A stretch of 5,636 nt of DNA, taken from assembly GCA_934183045.1 (NCBI GenBank), contig CAKPRW010000082.1, forward strand, positions 1-5,636. Reading direction: 5' to 3'. The position numbers and the translations under genes are program-made. The notes beneath the pieces were generated by a model, which saw only the letters and a list, made by a program, of their open reading frames with translations, was not told where the DNA came from and ran no database searches. Origin of the DNA: an uncultured Clostridia bacterium. GTDB lineage: Bacteria; Bacillota; Clostridia; TANB77; CAG-508. Positions 1-5,636 of the stretch are shown in pieces; positions within the stretch are counted from its first letter, which is position 1; every line of letters starts with the position of its first letter.

Positions 1-1
1 T

Positions 2-442
2 ATAGAAGAAAAAGTAACAAAATTAGTGGAACCAATAATTGAAAATTTAGATTATGAACTATATGATGTAGAATACTGCAAAGAGGGAAAAAACTATTTC
101 TTAAGAATATTTATAGATAAAGAAGATGGAATAGACATAAACGATTGTGAAAAAGTGAATGATGCAATTACAGATATATTAGATGAAGCAAATTATATAA
201 AAGAACAATACTTTTTAGAAGTATCATCACCAGGAATAGAAAGAATATTAAGAAAAGACAGACATTTAGAACAAAACATAGGAGAAGAAATTAATATAAA
301 ACTATTTAAAAAAGATGAAAATGGTAAAAAAGAAATTCAAGGTAAATTAAAACAATACAACGAAGAGTTTATTGAATTAGAAGATGACACAAAAATAGAA
401 CGTAAAAATATATCACAAATAAAAAAAGTTTATAATTGGTAA
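2..442 (+). CDS. rimP: Ribosome maturation factor RimP (5' end outside window)
   Basis: RimP is a cytoplasmic factor that binds the free 30S subunit and is needed for its late maturation. The reading frame is open to the left edge and encodes about 146 visible residues, close to the family length of roughly 150, so only a few N-terminal codons are missing. The GTG at 26 is not the likely start, because the in-frame residues before it (IEEKVTKL) match the first helix of RimP homologues such as Bacillus YlxS. The N-terminal alpha/beta domain contains the family signature EVSSPGIER at 218-244, preceded by the FLRIFID strand (near 97-120). The remainder, to about 440, fits the C-terminal SH3-like domain. 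It ends 15 bases before nusA, as expected for the first genes of this operon. Identification by family sequence and gene order is strong. Confidence 0.95.
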   Translation: MEEKVTKLVEPIIENLDYELYDVEYCKEGKNYFLRIFIDKEDGIDINDCEKVNDAITDILDEANYIKEQYFLEVSSPGIERILRKDRHLEQNIGEEINIKLFKKDENGKKEIQGKLKQYNEEFIELEDDTKIERKNISQIKKVYNW

Positions 443-450
443 AGGGAGGA
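443..450 (+). promoter_or_regulatory. Ribosome binding site of nusA
   Basis: AGGGAGGA lies in the 15-base gap after the rimP stop, with its GGAGG core eight bases before the nusA ATG at 458. It supports that ATG as the real start even though it gives the protein an N-terminal extension. Confidence 0.85.
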
Positions 451-457
451 ATAAAAA

Positions 458-1591
458 ATGAAAAAACAACCAAAAGAGCAACCAGCTATTGATAACAAAG
501 AATTAATATTAGCTTTAGAGGAGTTAGAAAAAGAAAAAGGAATAAAAAAGGAATATTTACTAGAATCAATAGAAACAGCATTAGTTACAGCATATAAAAG
601 AAATTTTGATTCATTAGAAAATGTAAAAGTGGTAATGGATGATAAGACAGGAGCAACACATGTATTTTCTGTAAAAGAAGTAAAAAAAGAAGTTGAAAAT
701 CCTGAAACAGAAATAACAGTAAAAGAAGCTCAAAAAATAAATCCTGATTTAAAAGAAGGAGATACATTAGAAACAGAAATAGTTCCAAGAGATTTTGGAA
801 GAATTGCAGCACAAACAGCAAAACAAGTAATTATACAAAAAATAAGAGAAGCAGAAAGAGAGATAATCTTTACAGAATTTAACGATAGAAAAGGTGAAAT
901 TGTCTCAGGATTAATCCAAAAAGCAGATCATAATATTGTTGTAATGGACTTAGGAAAATTAGAAGGTGTAATGCCTACAAAAGAACAAATACCAACAGAA
1001 AAATATAGAGTAAATGATAAGATAAAAGGATATGTTTTAGATGTAGAAAAAGGAGCAAAAGGAGCTCCACAAGTAATTGTATCAAGAAGTCATCCTGATT
1101 TTGTAAGAAAATTACTAGAATTCGAAATTCCAGAAATATATGAAGGTGTAATAGAAATAAAAAGTGTATCAAGAGATGCCGGAGATAGAAGCAAAGTTGC
1201 TGTATATTCACCAGATCCAAATATAGATCCAGTAGGATCATGTGTAGGACAAAGAGGAGTAAGAATTCAAAATGTAATTAATGAATTAAATGGAGAAAAA
1301 ATAGATGTTATTGAATGGAATGAAGATCCATCAATTTATATAGCATCAGCATTATTACCTGCACAAATCTTAGCGGTAGATATAAAAGAAGAAGAAAAAT
1401 TTGCACAAGTAATTGTACCAGACAATCAACTTTCATTAGCTATAGGAAAATCAGGACAAAATGCTAGATTAGCAGCAAGATTAACAAATTGGAAAATTGA
1501 TATAAAATCAGAAACTCAATTCAGAGAAATGTTAATGCAAGCGCAAAATGAACAAGAAAATAAAGAAGAAGCAGACGAACAAGCAGAATAA
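458..1591 (+). CDS. nusA: Transcription termination/antitermination factor NusA
   Basis: NusA binds RNA polymerase near the RNA exit channel and modulates pausing, intrinsic termination and antitermination. The 377 residues show the full Gram-positive architecture. An N-terminal polymerase-binding domain (about 12-135) includes EKEKGI, AYKRNF and DFGRIAAQTAKQV. An S1 domain spans about 144-212 and ends in VSRSHP. KH1 has its GxxG loop at residues 264-267 (GQRG), and KH2 at 330-333 (GKSG) followed by QNARLAARLT. After KH2 there is only a short Glu/Gln-rich tail, so the acidic AR repeats of E. coli NusA are absent, as is usual in Firmicutes. About 11 residues precede the point where Bacillus NusA begins, but the strong ribosome binding site upstream makes this ATG credible. 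The gene sits between rimP and ylxR, the standard order. Confidence 0.98.
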   Translation: MKKQPKEQPAIDNKELILALEELEKEKGIKKEYLLESIETALVTAYKRNFDSLENVKVVMDDKTGATHVFSVKEVKKEVENPETEITVKEAQKINPDLKEGDTLETEIVPRDFGRIAAQTAKQVIIQKIREAEREIIFTEFNDRKGEIVSGLIQKADHNIVVMDLGKLEGVMPTKEQIPTEKYRVNDKIKGYVLDVEKGAKGAPQVIVSRSHPDFVRKLLEFEIPEIYEGVIEIKSVSRDAGDRSKVAVYSPDPNIDPVGSCVGQRGVRIQNVINELNGEKIDVIEWNEDPSIYIASALLPAQILAVDIKEEEKFAQVIVPDNQLSLAIGKSGQNARLAARLTNWKIDIKSETQFREMLMQAQNEQENKEEADEQAE

Positions 1592-1614
1592 AACTAAAAG
1601 TTAAACATACAATA

Positions 1615-1622
1615 AAAGGAGG
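1615..1622 (+). promoter_or_regulatory. Ribosome binding site of ylxR/rnpM
   Basis: AAAGGAGG ends six bases before the ATG at 1629, in the 37-base gap after nusA. No promoter or convincing terminator was seen in this gap, so read-through from nusA is expected. Confidence 0.85.
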
Positions 1623-1628
1623 ACAAAT

Positions 1629-1892
1629 ATGATAAAAAGACAACCACAAAGAACATGTATGGGATGCAATGAAAAAAAAGATAAAAAAGATCTTATCAGA
1701 ATAGTGAAAAACAAAGATAACAATATAAGTATAGATAGAACTGGAAAACAAGATGGTAGAGGAGCTTATATTTGTGACGATGTAAAATGTTTGGAAAAGC
1801 TTATAAAATCTAAAAGATTAGAAAAAGTATTTGATATAAAAATATCAGAAGAAATTTATGAAAGTTTAAGAGGTGTAATTCTTGACAAATAA
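1629..1892 (+). CDS. rnpM: YlxR/RnpM family protein (DUF448), RNase P modulator
   Basis: This small basic protein of 87 residues belongs to the YlxR (DUF448) family. The Bacillus subtilis member has been renamed RnpM because it binds RNase P RNA and modulates RNase P; applying that role here is inference from family membership. The family marks are clear: the N-terminal QRTCMGC motif (Cys10 and Cys13), the GRGAYIC motif (residues 43-49), and a further Cys54 in the following helix. The four cysteines could suggest metal binding, but that is not shown by sequence alone. The length is typical of the family. Its last 11 bases overlap ylxQ in another frame, which points to translational coupling. 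The codon run at 1672-1679 is eight consecutive A residues, a possible slippage site, but the frame is intact. Its place between nusA and ylxQ is standard in Firmicutes. Confidence 0.95.
   Translation: MIKRQPQRTCMGCNEKKDKKDLIRIVKNKDNNISIDRTGKQDGRGAYICDDVKCLEKLIKSKRLEKVFDIKISEEIYESLRGVILDK
1868..1875 (+). promoter_or_regulatory. Ribosome binding site of ylxQ, inside ylxR
   Basis: AAGAGGTG lies within the last codons of ylxR, six bases before the TTG at 1882. An in-frame TAA at 1876-1878 closes the ylxQ frame immediately upstream, so TTG 1882 is the first possible start and this site decides it. Confidence 0.7.
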
Positions 1893-2202
1893 CAAGATTT
1901 TAGGATTAATTGGTCTATCTGCAAGAGCAAGAAATATAGCTTTTGGAGCAGATAGCGTGGAAATGGAAATAAAGAAAAGAAAAATACATTTAATAATAAT
2001 AGCAACAGATTCTTCAGAAAGAACAAAAAGCAAATTTCAAAAATTAAGTGAAGAATATAATATACCAATTATAGTAGTTGAAACAATAGAAAATCTAAGT
2101 AAATCAATAGGAAAAAGCAATAAAGCTATTATAGGGATAAAAGACATAAATATTGTTAATGAAATACAGAGAATAAATAATGGGGGTGATGTTATTGGGT
2201 AA
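1882..2202 (+). CDS. ylxQ: YlxQ, L7Ae/L30e-family RNA-binding protein
   Basis: YlxQ is a small protein with the L7Ae/L30e/S12e/Gadd45 fold, a family that binds kink-turn RNA; the cellular role of bacterial YlxQ is not well defined. The 106 residues begin with ILGLIGLSARARNIAFGAD, matching the LGLANRARKVVSGED-type opening of Bacillus YlxQ, followed by a helix and the buried strand IHLIIIATD (residues 35-43). Further shared features are PIIVVET (62-68), the SIGKSNKAIIGI segment (75-86) and a final helix. The start is TTG because an in-frame stop lies directly upstream and a ribosome binding site is correctly spaced. The frame overlaps ylxR by 11 bases and infB by 8. A short polar tail after about residue 98 arises from the overlap with the infB ribosome binding site. 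Confidence 0.92.
   Translation: MTNNKILGLIGLSARARNIAFGADSVEMEIKKRKIHLIIIATDSSERTKSKFQKLSEEYNIPIIVVETIENLSKSIGKSNKAIIGIKDINIVNEIQRINNGGDVIG
2182..2190 (+). promoter_or_regulatory. Ribosome binding site deciding the infB start
   Basis: GGGGGTGAT matches the ideal GGAGGTGAT complement of the 16S rRNA 3' end except for one A-to-G change. Its core at 2182-2186 is eight bases before the TTG at 2195. It is too close to ATG 2189 and overlaps or follows ATG 2180 and GTG 2186, so it favours TTG 2195 as the infB start. The site is inside the last codons of ylxQ. Confidence 0.75.
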
Positions 2203-5161
2203 GATAAAGATTCATGAAATAGCAAAAAAGCTAGGCTTAACCAGTAAAGAAGTATTAGAGGCAGCAAATAGTTTGAAAATAGAAGCAAAAAGTCATTTGA
2301 GTGGCATAGATGAAAGTGATGCTAAAAAAATAGAAGAAGTATTATCTAAAAAGAATAATGTAAAAAAACAAGGAAAAGATAAAAAAGAAAAAGTGGGGCA
2401 ATCAGTGGAAAAGAAAAAAGAAGTAAATAAAGAAGAGAAAGCACCAGTTATTATAAGGAGAGAAGTTATAATAGCTCGTGAAGACGAACAAGAAAAGAAA
2501 AAAGAAGAAATAAAAAAAGATAATAAAAAATCAAACAATGTAGGATTTGTACAAAGAAAAGAAAACAAAGACTATAATATTGTTTATAGAAATAAACCAA
2601 ATAAACCTATGACGGTAAGTGAATTATTTGGTCTAAAAACTGATGATAAAAAAGAAGAAAAAATAGAAGAAAAAATAGAAGATAAAAAAGAACAAGAGCA
2701 AGTACAAGTAAAAGAAGAAAAGATAGAAAAAACAGAAAAGGCAGAAATTGTAGAAAAAGTGAATGATAATAAAAAAGAACCAATAAAAGAAAATAAAATA
2801 GAAAATACTGGTAAAACAAATAATATTCAAAGAAGACAACTAACAACTGACTTTAGAAATAGAAATAATAATAGAAACTTTAACAACAACAATAACGGTT
2901 ACCACAATAGAAATAATTCAAATAACGGAAATAACTATAATAGAAACAACTCAAATGGTTATAATTCAAATAATTATAATAATAGAAATAACAATTATAA
3001 TAGAAACAATAATAACTATAATAATAGAAATGATAATTCAGATAGATTTGGAAAAAGACCATTAGATGCAAGAGGAATAGAGAAAAATATTAAGAACATA
3101 ATGGCCGTAGATACAGTTGAAAAAGAGAGCGTTAGAGAATATAACAGAGGAATAGATAAACAAAAAAATAACAACAAATTTAATGAAAACAAAACAACAA
3201 AAAAATCAAAATCAAGAAGAGGAAATGGAGATAATGATTTTGATGAAGGAAAATTAAAAAATCTTAAACAAACAAATAAATTATCAAATATGTTTGATGA
3301 TCAAGAAGGTGGAATGCTTGATTATTATGATTTAACAACACAACGTGGAAGAAGAGGAAAGAAGAAAAATAATAAAAATCAAGAAGAAAGAACAAAACAA
3401 AAAATATTCCAATTAACACAAATAGAAATTCCAGAGAGTATAACTGTAAAAGATTTAGCTGCTGATATGAAAAAGACAACAGCAGAAGTTATTAAAAAAT
3501 TATTAGGTTATGGAATAATGGCAACAATAAATCAAGAAATTGATTTTGATACAGCTTATTTAATCGCACAAGAATTTGGAATTACAGCAAGCAAGAAAGA
3601 AACTGTAACAGAAGAAGATATATTATTTGATGATTCAGAAGATAGAGAAGAAGATTTAAGAGAAAGACCACCAGTTATAGTTGTAATGGGACACGTAGAC
3701 CATGGTAAAACTTCACTATTAGATACAATTAGAAAAACAAATGTAATAGAAGGAGAAGCTGGAGGAATTACACAAGCGATTGGTGCTTATAAGGTAAAAG
3801 TAAATGATAGAGAAATAACATTTTTAGATACACCAGGACATGAAGCGTTTACTGCAATGAGAGCTAGAGGAGCACAAATAACAGATATAGCAATATTGGT
3901 TGTAGCAGCAAATGATGGAGTTAAACCACAAACAGTAGAAGCAATTAACCATGCTAAATCTGCAGAAATACCAATTATAGTTGCTATTAATAAAATAGAT
4001 TTGCCAGATGCAAATATTGAAAAAGTAAAACAAGAATTAATGGCATATGATTTGGTACCAGAAGAATGGGGTGGAGACACAATATTTGTACCTATATCAG
4101 CTAAAAAAGGCGAGAACATCGACCAATTATTAGAGATGGTATTATTAGAAGCTGATGTATTAGAATTAAAAGCTAATCCAAATAAACAAGCAAAAGGTGC
4201 TGTTATAGAAGCACGTTTAGACAAATCAAAAGGTGCAATTGCAACAATGCTTGTTCAAAGAGGAACATTAGATGTTGGAGACACAATAGTTGTTGGTTCT
4301 TCTATTGGTAGAATAAGAGCAATGAAAGATGATAAAGGAAAAAGCGTAAAAGCAGCCGGACCATCTACACCTGTAGAAATTATGGGATTAACAGAAGTAC
4401 CACAAGCAGGTGATACTTTCTACGAAGTTAAAAATGAAAAAATGGCAAAACACCTAATAGAAAGAAGAAAACGTCAACAAAGAGAAAAAGCTATAAATGC
4501 AACAACAAAAGTTACATTAGATAATCTATTTAGTCAAATGGAAGAAGGAAACCTAAAAGTATTAAACTTAATAGTAAAAGCTGATGTACAAGGATCTGTA
4601 GAAGCAGTAAAACAAGCACTTGAAAAACTATCAAATGAAGAAGTAAAAGTTAAAGTAATCCATAGTGCAGCAGGAGCAGTTAATCAATCAGACGTAACAC
4701 TTGCTAAAGTTTCAAATGCTATTATTATAGCATTCAATGTAAGACCAGACAGCATGGCAAAAGAAATAGCAGAAAAAGACGAAGTTGAAATAAAACAATA
4801 CTCAATAATATACCAAGCAATAGAAGATGTAGAAGCAGCTATGAAAGGAATGTTAGACCCAGAATTCGAAGAGAAAGTAATTGGTAACGTTGAAGTAAGA
4901 CAAACATTTAAAATCTCTAACGTTGGAACAATTGCGGGAGGATATGTACTTTCAGGAAAAGTAGAAAGAAATGCTGGAGTAAGAGTAATACGTGAAAACG
5001 TTGTAATACATGATGGACACTTAGCAACACTAAAAAGATTCAAAGATGATGTAAAAGAAGTAACAAAAGGATTCGAATGTGGAATTCAAATAGAAAGCTA
5101 CAACGACATAAAAGAAGGAGACATAATAGAAGTATACATCATGGAAGAAATAAAAAGATAG
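2195..5161 (+). CDS. infB: Translation initiation factor IF-2 with long N-terminal linker
   Basis: IF-2 is the GTPase that binds fMet-tRNA on the 30S subunit and promotes 50S joining. From TTG 2195 the protein has 988 residues; starting at ATG 2180 would give 993. TTG is preferred for its ribosome binding site and because MGKIKIHEIAKKLGL is the usual family N-terminus. Domains: IF2_N (2-52); a disordered Lys/Glu-rich then Asn-rich linker (about 53-405); a second IF2_N (410-464); and the GTPase with G1 GHVDHGKT (499-506), G2 GGIT (523-526), G3 DTPGHE (545-550), G4 NKID (599-602) and G5 SAK (635-637). These are followed by the beta-barrel domain II (from about 659), domain III (from about 775) and the C-terminal fMet-tRNA-binding domain (about 885-988). 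All GTPase motifs are intact. The length exceeds Bacillus IF-2 (about 716) almost wholly because of the linker. Its start overlaps ylxQ by eight bases. Confidence 0.97.
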   Translation: MGKIKIHEIAKKLGLTSKEVLEAANSLKIEAKSHLSGIDESDAKKIEEVLSKKNNVKKQGKDKKEKVGQSVEKKKEVNKEEKAPVIIRREVIIAREDEQEKKKEEIKKDNKKSNNVGFVQRKENKDYNIVYRNKPNKPMTVSELFGLKTDDKKEEKIEEKIEDKKEQEQVQVKEEKIEKTEKAEIVEKVNDNKKEPIKENKIENTGKTNNIQRRQLTTDFRNRNNNRNFNNNNNGYHNRNNSNNGNNYNRNNSNGYNSNNYNNRNNNYNRNNNNYNNRNDNSDRFGKRPLDARGIEKNIKNIMAVDTVEKESVREYNRGIDKQKNNNKFNENKTTKKSKSRRGNGDNDFDEGKLKNLKQTNKLSNMFDDQEGGMLDYYDLTTQRGRRGKKKNNKNQEERTKQKIFQLTQIEIPESITVKDLAADMKKTTAEVIKKLLGYGIMATINQEIDFDTAYLIAQEFGITASKKETVTEEDILFDDSEDREEDLRERPPVIVVMGHVDHGKTSLLDTIRKTNVIEGEAGGITQAIGAYKVKVNDREITFLDTPGHEAFTAMRARGAQITDIAILVVAANDGVKPQTVEAINHAKSAEIPIIVAINKIDLPDANIEKVKQELMAYDLVPEEWGGDTIFVPISAKKGENIDQLLEMVLLEADVLELKANPNKQAKGAVIEARLDKSKGAIATMLVQRGTLDVGDTIVVGSSIGRIRAMKDDKGKSVKAAGPSTPVEIMGLTEVPQAGDTFYEVKNEKMAKHLIERRKRQQREKAINATTKVTLDNLFSQMEEGNLKVLNLIVKADVQGSVEAVKQALEKLSNEEVKVKVIHSAAGAVNQSDVTLAKVSNAIIIAFNVRPDSMAKEIAEKDEVEIKQYSIIYQAIEDVEAAMKGMLDPEFEEKVIGNVEVRQTFKISNVGTIAGGYVLSGKVERNAGVRVIRENVVIHDGHLATLKRFKDDVKEVTKGFECGIQIESYNDIKEGDIIEVYIMEEIKR
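2642..2794 (+). repeat. Lys/Glu-rich low-complexity part of IF-2 linker with 12-bp tandem repeat
   Basis: This stretch of infB encodes an almost purely Lys/Glu/Ile/Asp segment likely to be charged, disordered or transiently helical. It contains two perfect tandem copies of GAAGAAAAAATA at 2654-2677, giving EEKI twice, and a partial third copy. Charged linkers of this kind are usual between the IF2_N modules of IF-2; the tandem repeat suggests local growth by replication slippage. Confidence 0.75.
2855..3046 (+). repeat. Asn/Arg/Tyr low-complexity segment in IF-2
   Basis: In frame this encodes 64 residues (221-284 of IF-2), of which I count 38 Asn, 9 Arg and 6 Tyr, with no Lys or Gln. The pattern is an irregular repeat of RNNN and YNNR units. 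At DNA level there are exact repeats: TATAATAATAGAAAT at 2975-2989 and 3017-3031, 42 bases apart, and TATAATAGAAACAA at 2936-2949 and 2996-3009, 60 bases apart. Both spacings are multiples of three, so the frame is kept. AAT and AAC are mixed, so it is not a pure trinucleotide tract. Confidence 0.9.
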
Positions 5162-5166
5162 AAATA

Positions 5167-5186
5167 GGGATTAGGGGACGTTCCTT
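5167..5186 (+). repeat. Intergenic direct repeat, copy 1
   Basis: This is the 20-base unit GGGATTAGGGGACGTTCCTT, starting six bases after the infB stop. It matches copy 2 at 17 of 20 positions with a 35-base period. It is much more GC-rich than the flanking genes. Its first six bases can also pair with AATCCC at 5189-5194. Confidence 0.85.
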
Positions 5187-5233
5187 AAAATCCCTCTAAA
5201 AGGGATTAAGGGACACTCCTTTTCAGATTTTTT
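5173..5233 (+). terminator. Imperfect hairpin with T-run between infB and rbfA (possible terminator or attenuator)
   Basis: An inner stem pairs AATCCC (5189-5194) with GGGATT (5202-5207) around a seven-base loop. After a two-A bulge it continues as 5180-5186 with 5208-5214, including one G-T pair. Beyond a two-by-two internal loop, 5173-5177 can pair with 5217-5221. Six T residues follow at 5228-5233, but six bases after the stem and not directly against it, which weakens the case for a classical intrinsic terminator. Partial termination, transcript-end protection, or a transposable palindrome are all possible. Function is inference. Confidence 0.4.
5202..5221 (+). repeat. Intergenic direct repeat, copy 2
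   Basis: This is the 20-base unit GGGATTAAGGGACACTCCTT, differing from copy 1 at three positions. Its first half pairs with the segment between the two copies to form the hairpin described separately. Confidence 0.85.
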
Positions 5234-5280
5234 AAATAATAAAAAAGCTTCATTTAAATATTATATTATTTGAGGCTGGA

Positions 5281-5289
5281 AAAGGAGGT
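5281..5289 (+). promoter_or_regulatory. Ribosome binding site of rbfA
   Basis: AAAGGAGGT ends four bases before the ATG at 5294; the GGAGG core is five bases away. It is a near-perfect site that allows rbfA to be translated independently of infB across the 132-base gap. Confidence 0.88.
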
Positions 5290-5293
5290 AAAA

Positions 5294-5636
5294 ATGCCTG
5301 AAAATAAAAATAGATTAGGACGTATAGAAGAAGAATATAGAAAAGAGTTAAGCCAAATTATAAGTTATGAGCTAAAAAATCCAAATGCAACAGGTTTAAT
5401 TAGTGTTACCAAAGTTAAAGTAACAAACGATCTAAAATATGCAAAAGTATATGTAAGTATTCTAAATTCAAAAAATATAAAAGAAACTTTAGCAGCATTA
5501 AAAAAATCATCAGGATTTGTTCGTTCAGAATTAGCCAAAAGAGTGAATTTGAGAAATACACCAGAAATAATATTTGAGTTTGATGATTCAATAGAATATG
5601 GAACAAAAATTGACTCAATATTAAAGGGAATTATGC
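5294..5636 (+). CDS. rbfA: 30S ribosome-binding factor RbfA (3' end outside window)
   Basis: RbfA is a small KH-fold protein that binds the 30S subunit near the 5' end of 16S rRNA and helps its late maturation. It therefore works in the same process as RimP at the other end of this cluster. The frame runs without a stop to the window edge, giving 114 residues of a family that is usually about 115-130 long, so only the C-terminus is missing. Family features are RLGRIEEEYRKELSQII at the N-terminus, the LISVTKVKVTNDLKYAKVYVS strand pair starting near residue 35, GFVRSELAKRV, LRNTPEIIFEFDDSIEYG and the final helix. The interhelical AxG motif of RbfA reads SSG here, a conservative Ala-to-Ser change. 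The ATG is fixed by a near-perfect ribosome binding site. It directly follows infB without ylxP. Confidence 0.95.
   Translation, partial: MPENKNRLGRIEEEYRKELSQIISYELKNPNATGLISVTKVKVTNDLKYAKVYVSILNSKNIKETLAALKKSSGFVRSELAKRVNLRNTPEIIFEFDDSIEYGTKIDSILKGIM

Noticed and set aside
1592..1628. Small AACT/AGTT hairpin after nusA as a terminator
   Set aside because: The stem is only four base pairs with no T-run, and the operon continues directly into ylxR.
1672..1679. Run of eight A residues in ylxR as a programmed slippage site
   Set aside because: Runs of seven to eight A are common in this AT-rich sequence, the frame is intact, and no alternative-frame product of interest results.
2607..2846. 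Hydrophobic minus-strand frames rich in Phe, Leu and Tyr that look like membrane proteins
   Set aside because: They are the complement of Lys/Glu-rich (AAA/GAA) codons, which automatically reads as Phe/Leu/Ser; no start signals support them. The same holds for the minus-strand frames opposite nusA and the Asn-rich stretch.
2881..3046. CRISPR-like or tandem satellite array in the AAT-rich repeats
   Set aside because: The repeats are in frame within infB, irregular in spacing and explained by Asn/Arg/Tyr codons; there is no conserved repeat-spacer structure.
3787..4224. 145-codon open frame on the minus strand opposite the IF-2 GTPase domain
   Set aside because: It is a shadow of the highly conserved infB frame, has no ribosome binding site or recognisable family, and its composition reflects the complement of Lys/Glu/Ala codons.
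4684..5043. 119-codon open frame on the minus strand opposite the IF-2 C-terminal domains
   Set aside because: Same reasoning: antisense shadow of conserved coding sequence with no independent support.
5234..5271. AT-rich inverted repeat and TATTAT/TATATT boxes upstream of rbfA as a promoter
   Set aside because: No plausible -35 element lies at the right spacing, and such boxes and eight-base AT palindromes are expected by chance in this composition.

Overview
The window is a stretch of the conserved bacterial rimP-nusA-ylxR-ylxQ-infB-rbfA cluster, with all genes on the + strand and in that order. It suggests a low-GC Firmicute, most likely a Clostridia-type gut or environmental lineage. The reasons are a very AT-rich composition (about 30% GC by eye), heavy use of AGA, ATA and AAA codons, strong AGGAGG-type Shine-Dalgarno sites, a NusA without the C-terminal acidic repeats of proteobacteria, and the Gram-positive ylxR-ylxQ pair between nusA and infB. 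The ylxP gene that Bacillus carries between infB and rbfA is absent. I cannot name the species.

Layout: 1-442 is rimP, missing only its first few codons; 458-1591 is nusA; 1629-1892 is ylxR/rnpM; 1882-2202 is ylxQ (TTG start, overlapping ylxR); 2195-5161 is infB (probable TTG start, overlapping ylxQ); 5162-5293 is the only sizeable intergenic gap and holds a 35-bp-period direct repeat that folds into a hairpin; 5294-5636 is rbfA, cut by the right edge. No operon promoter is visible, so it presumably lies left of the window. No tRNA, rRNA, CRISPR or transposase gene was seen.

The genes form one functional theme. RimP and RbfA mature the 30S subunit, NusA tunes RNA polymerase pausing, termination and antitermination, RnpM and YlxQ are small RNA-associated proteins, and IF-2 delivers initiator tRNA and joins the subunits. 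Three overlapping or tightly packed junctions suggest translational coupling from ylxR through infB.

I found no convincing new multi-gene system. The unusual material is (a) the very long disordered N-terminal linker of IF-2, with a 64-residue segment that is 59% asparagine and resembles prion-like low-complexity sequence, and (b) the palindromic repeat between infB and rbfA, which could be a REP/MITE-like element or an attenuating RNA structure.
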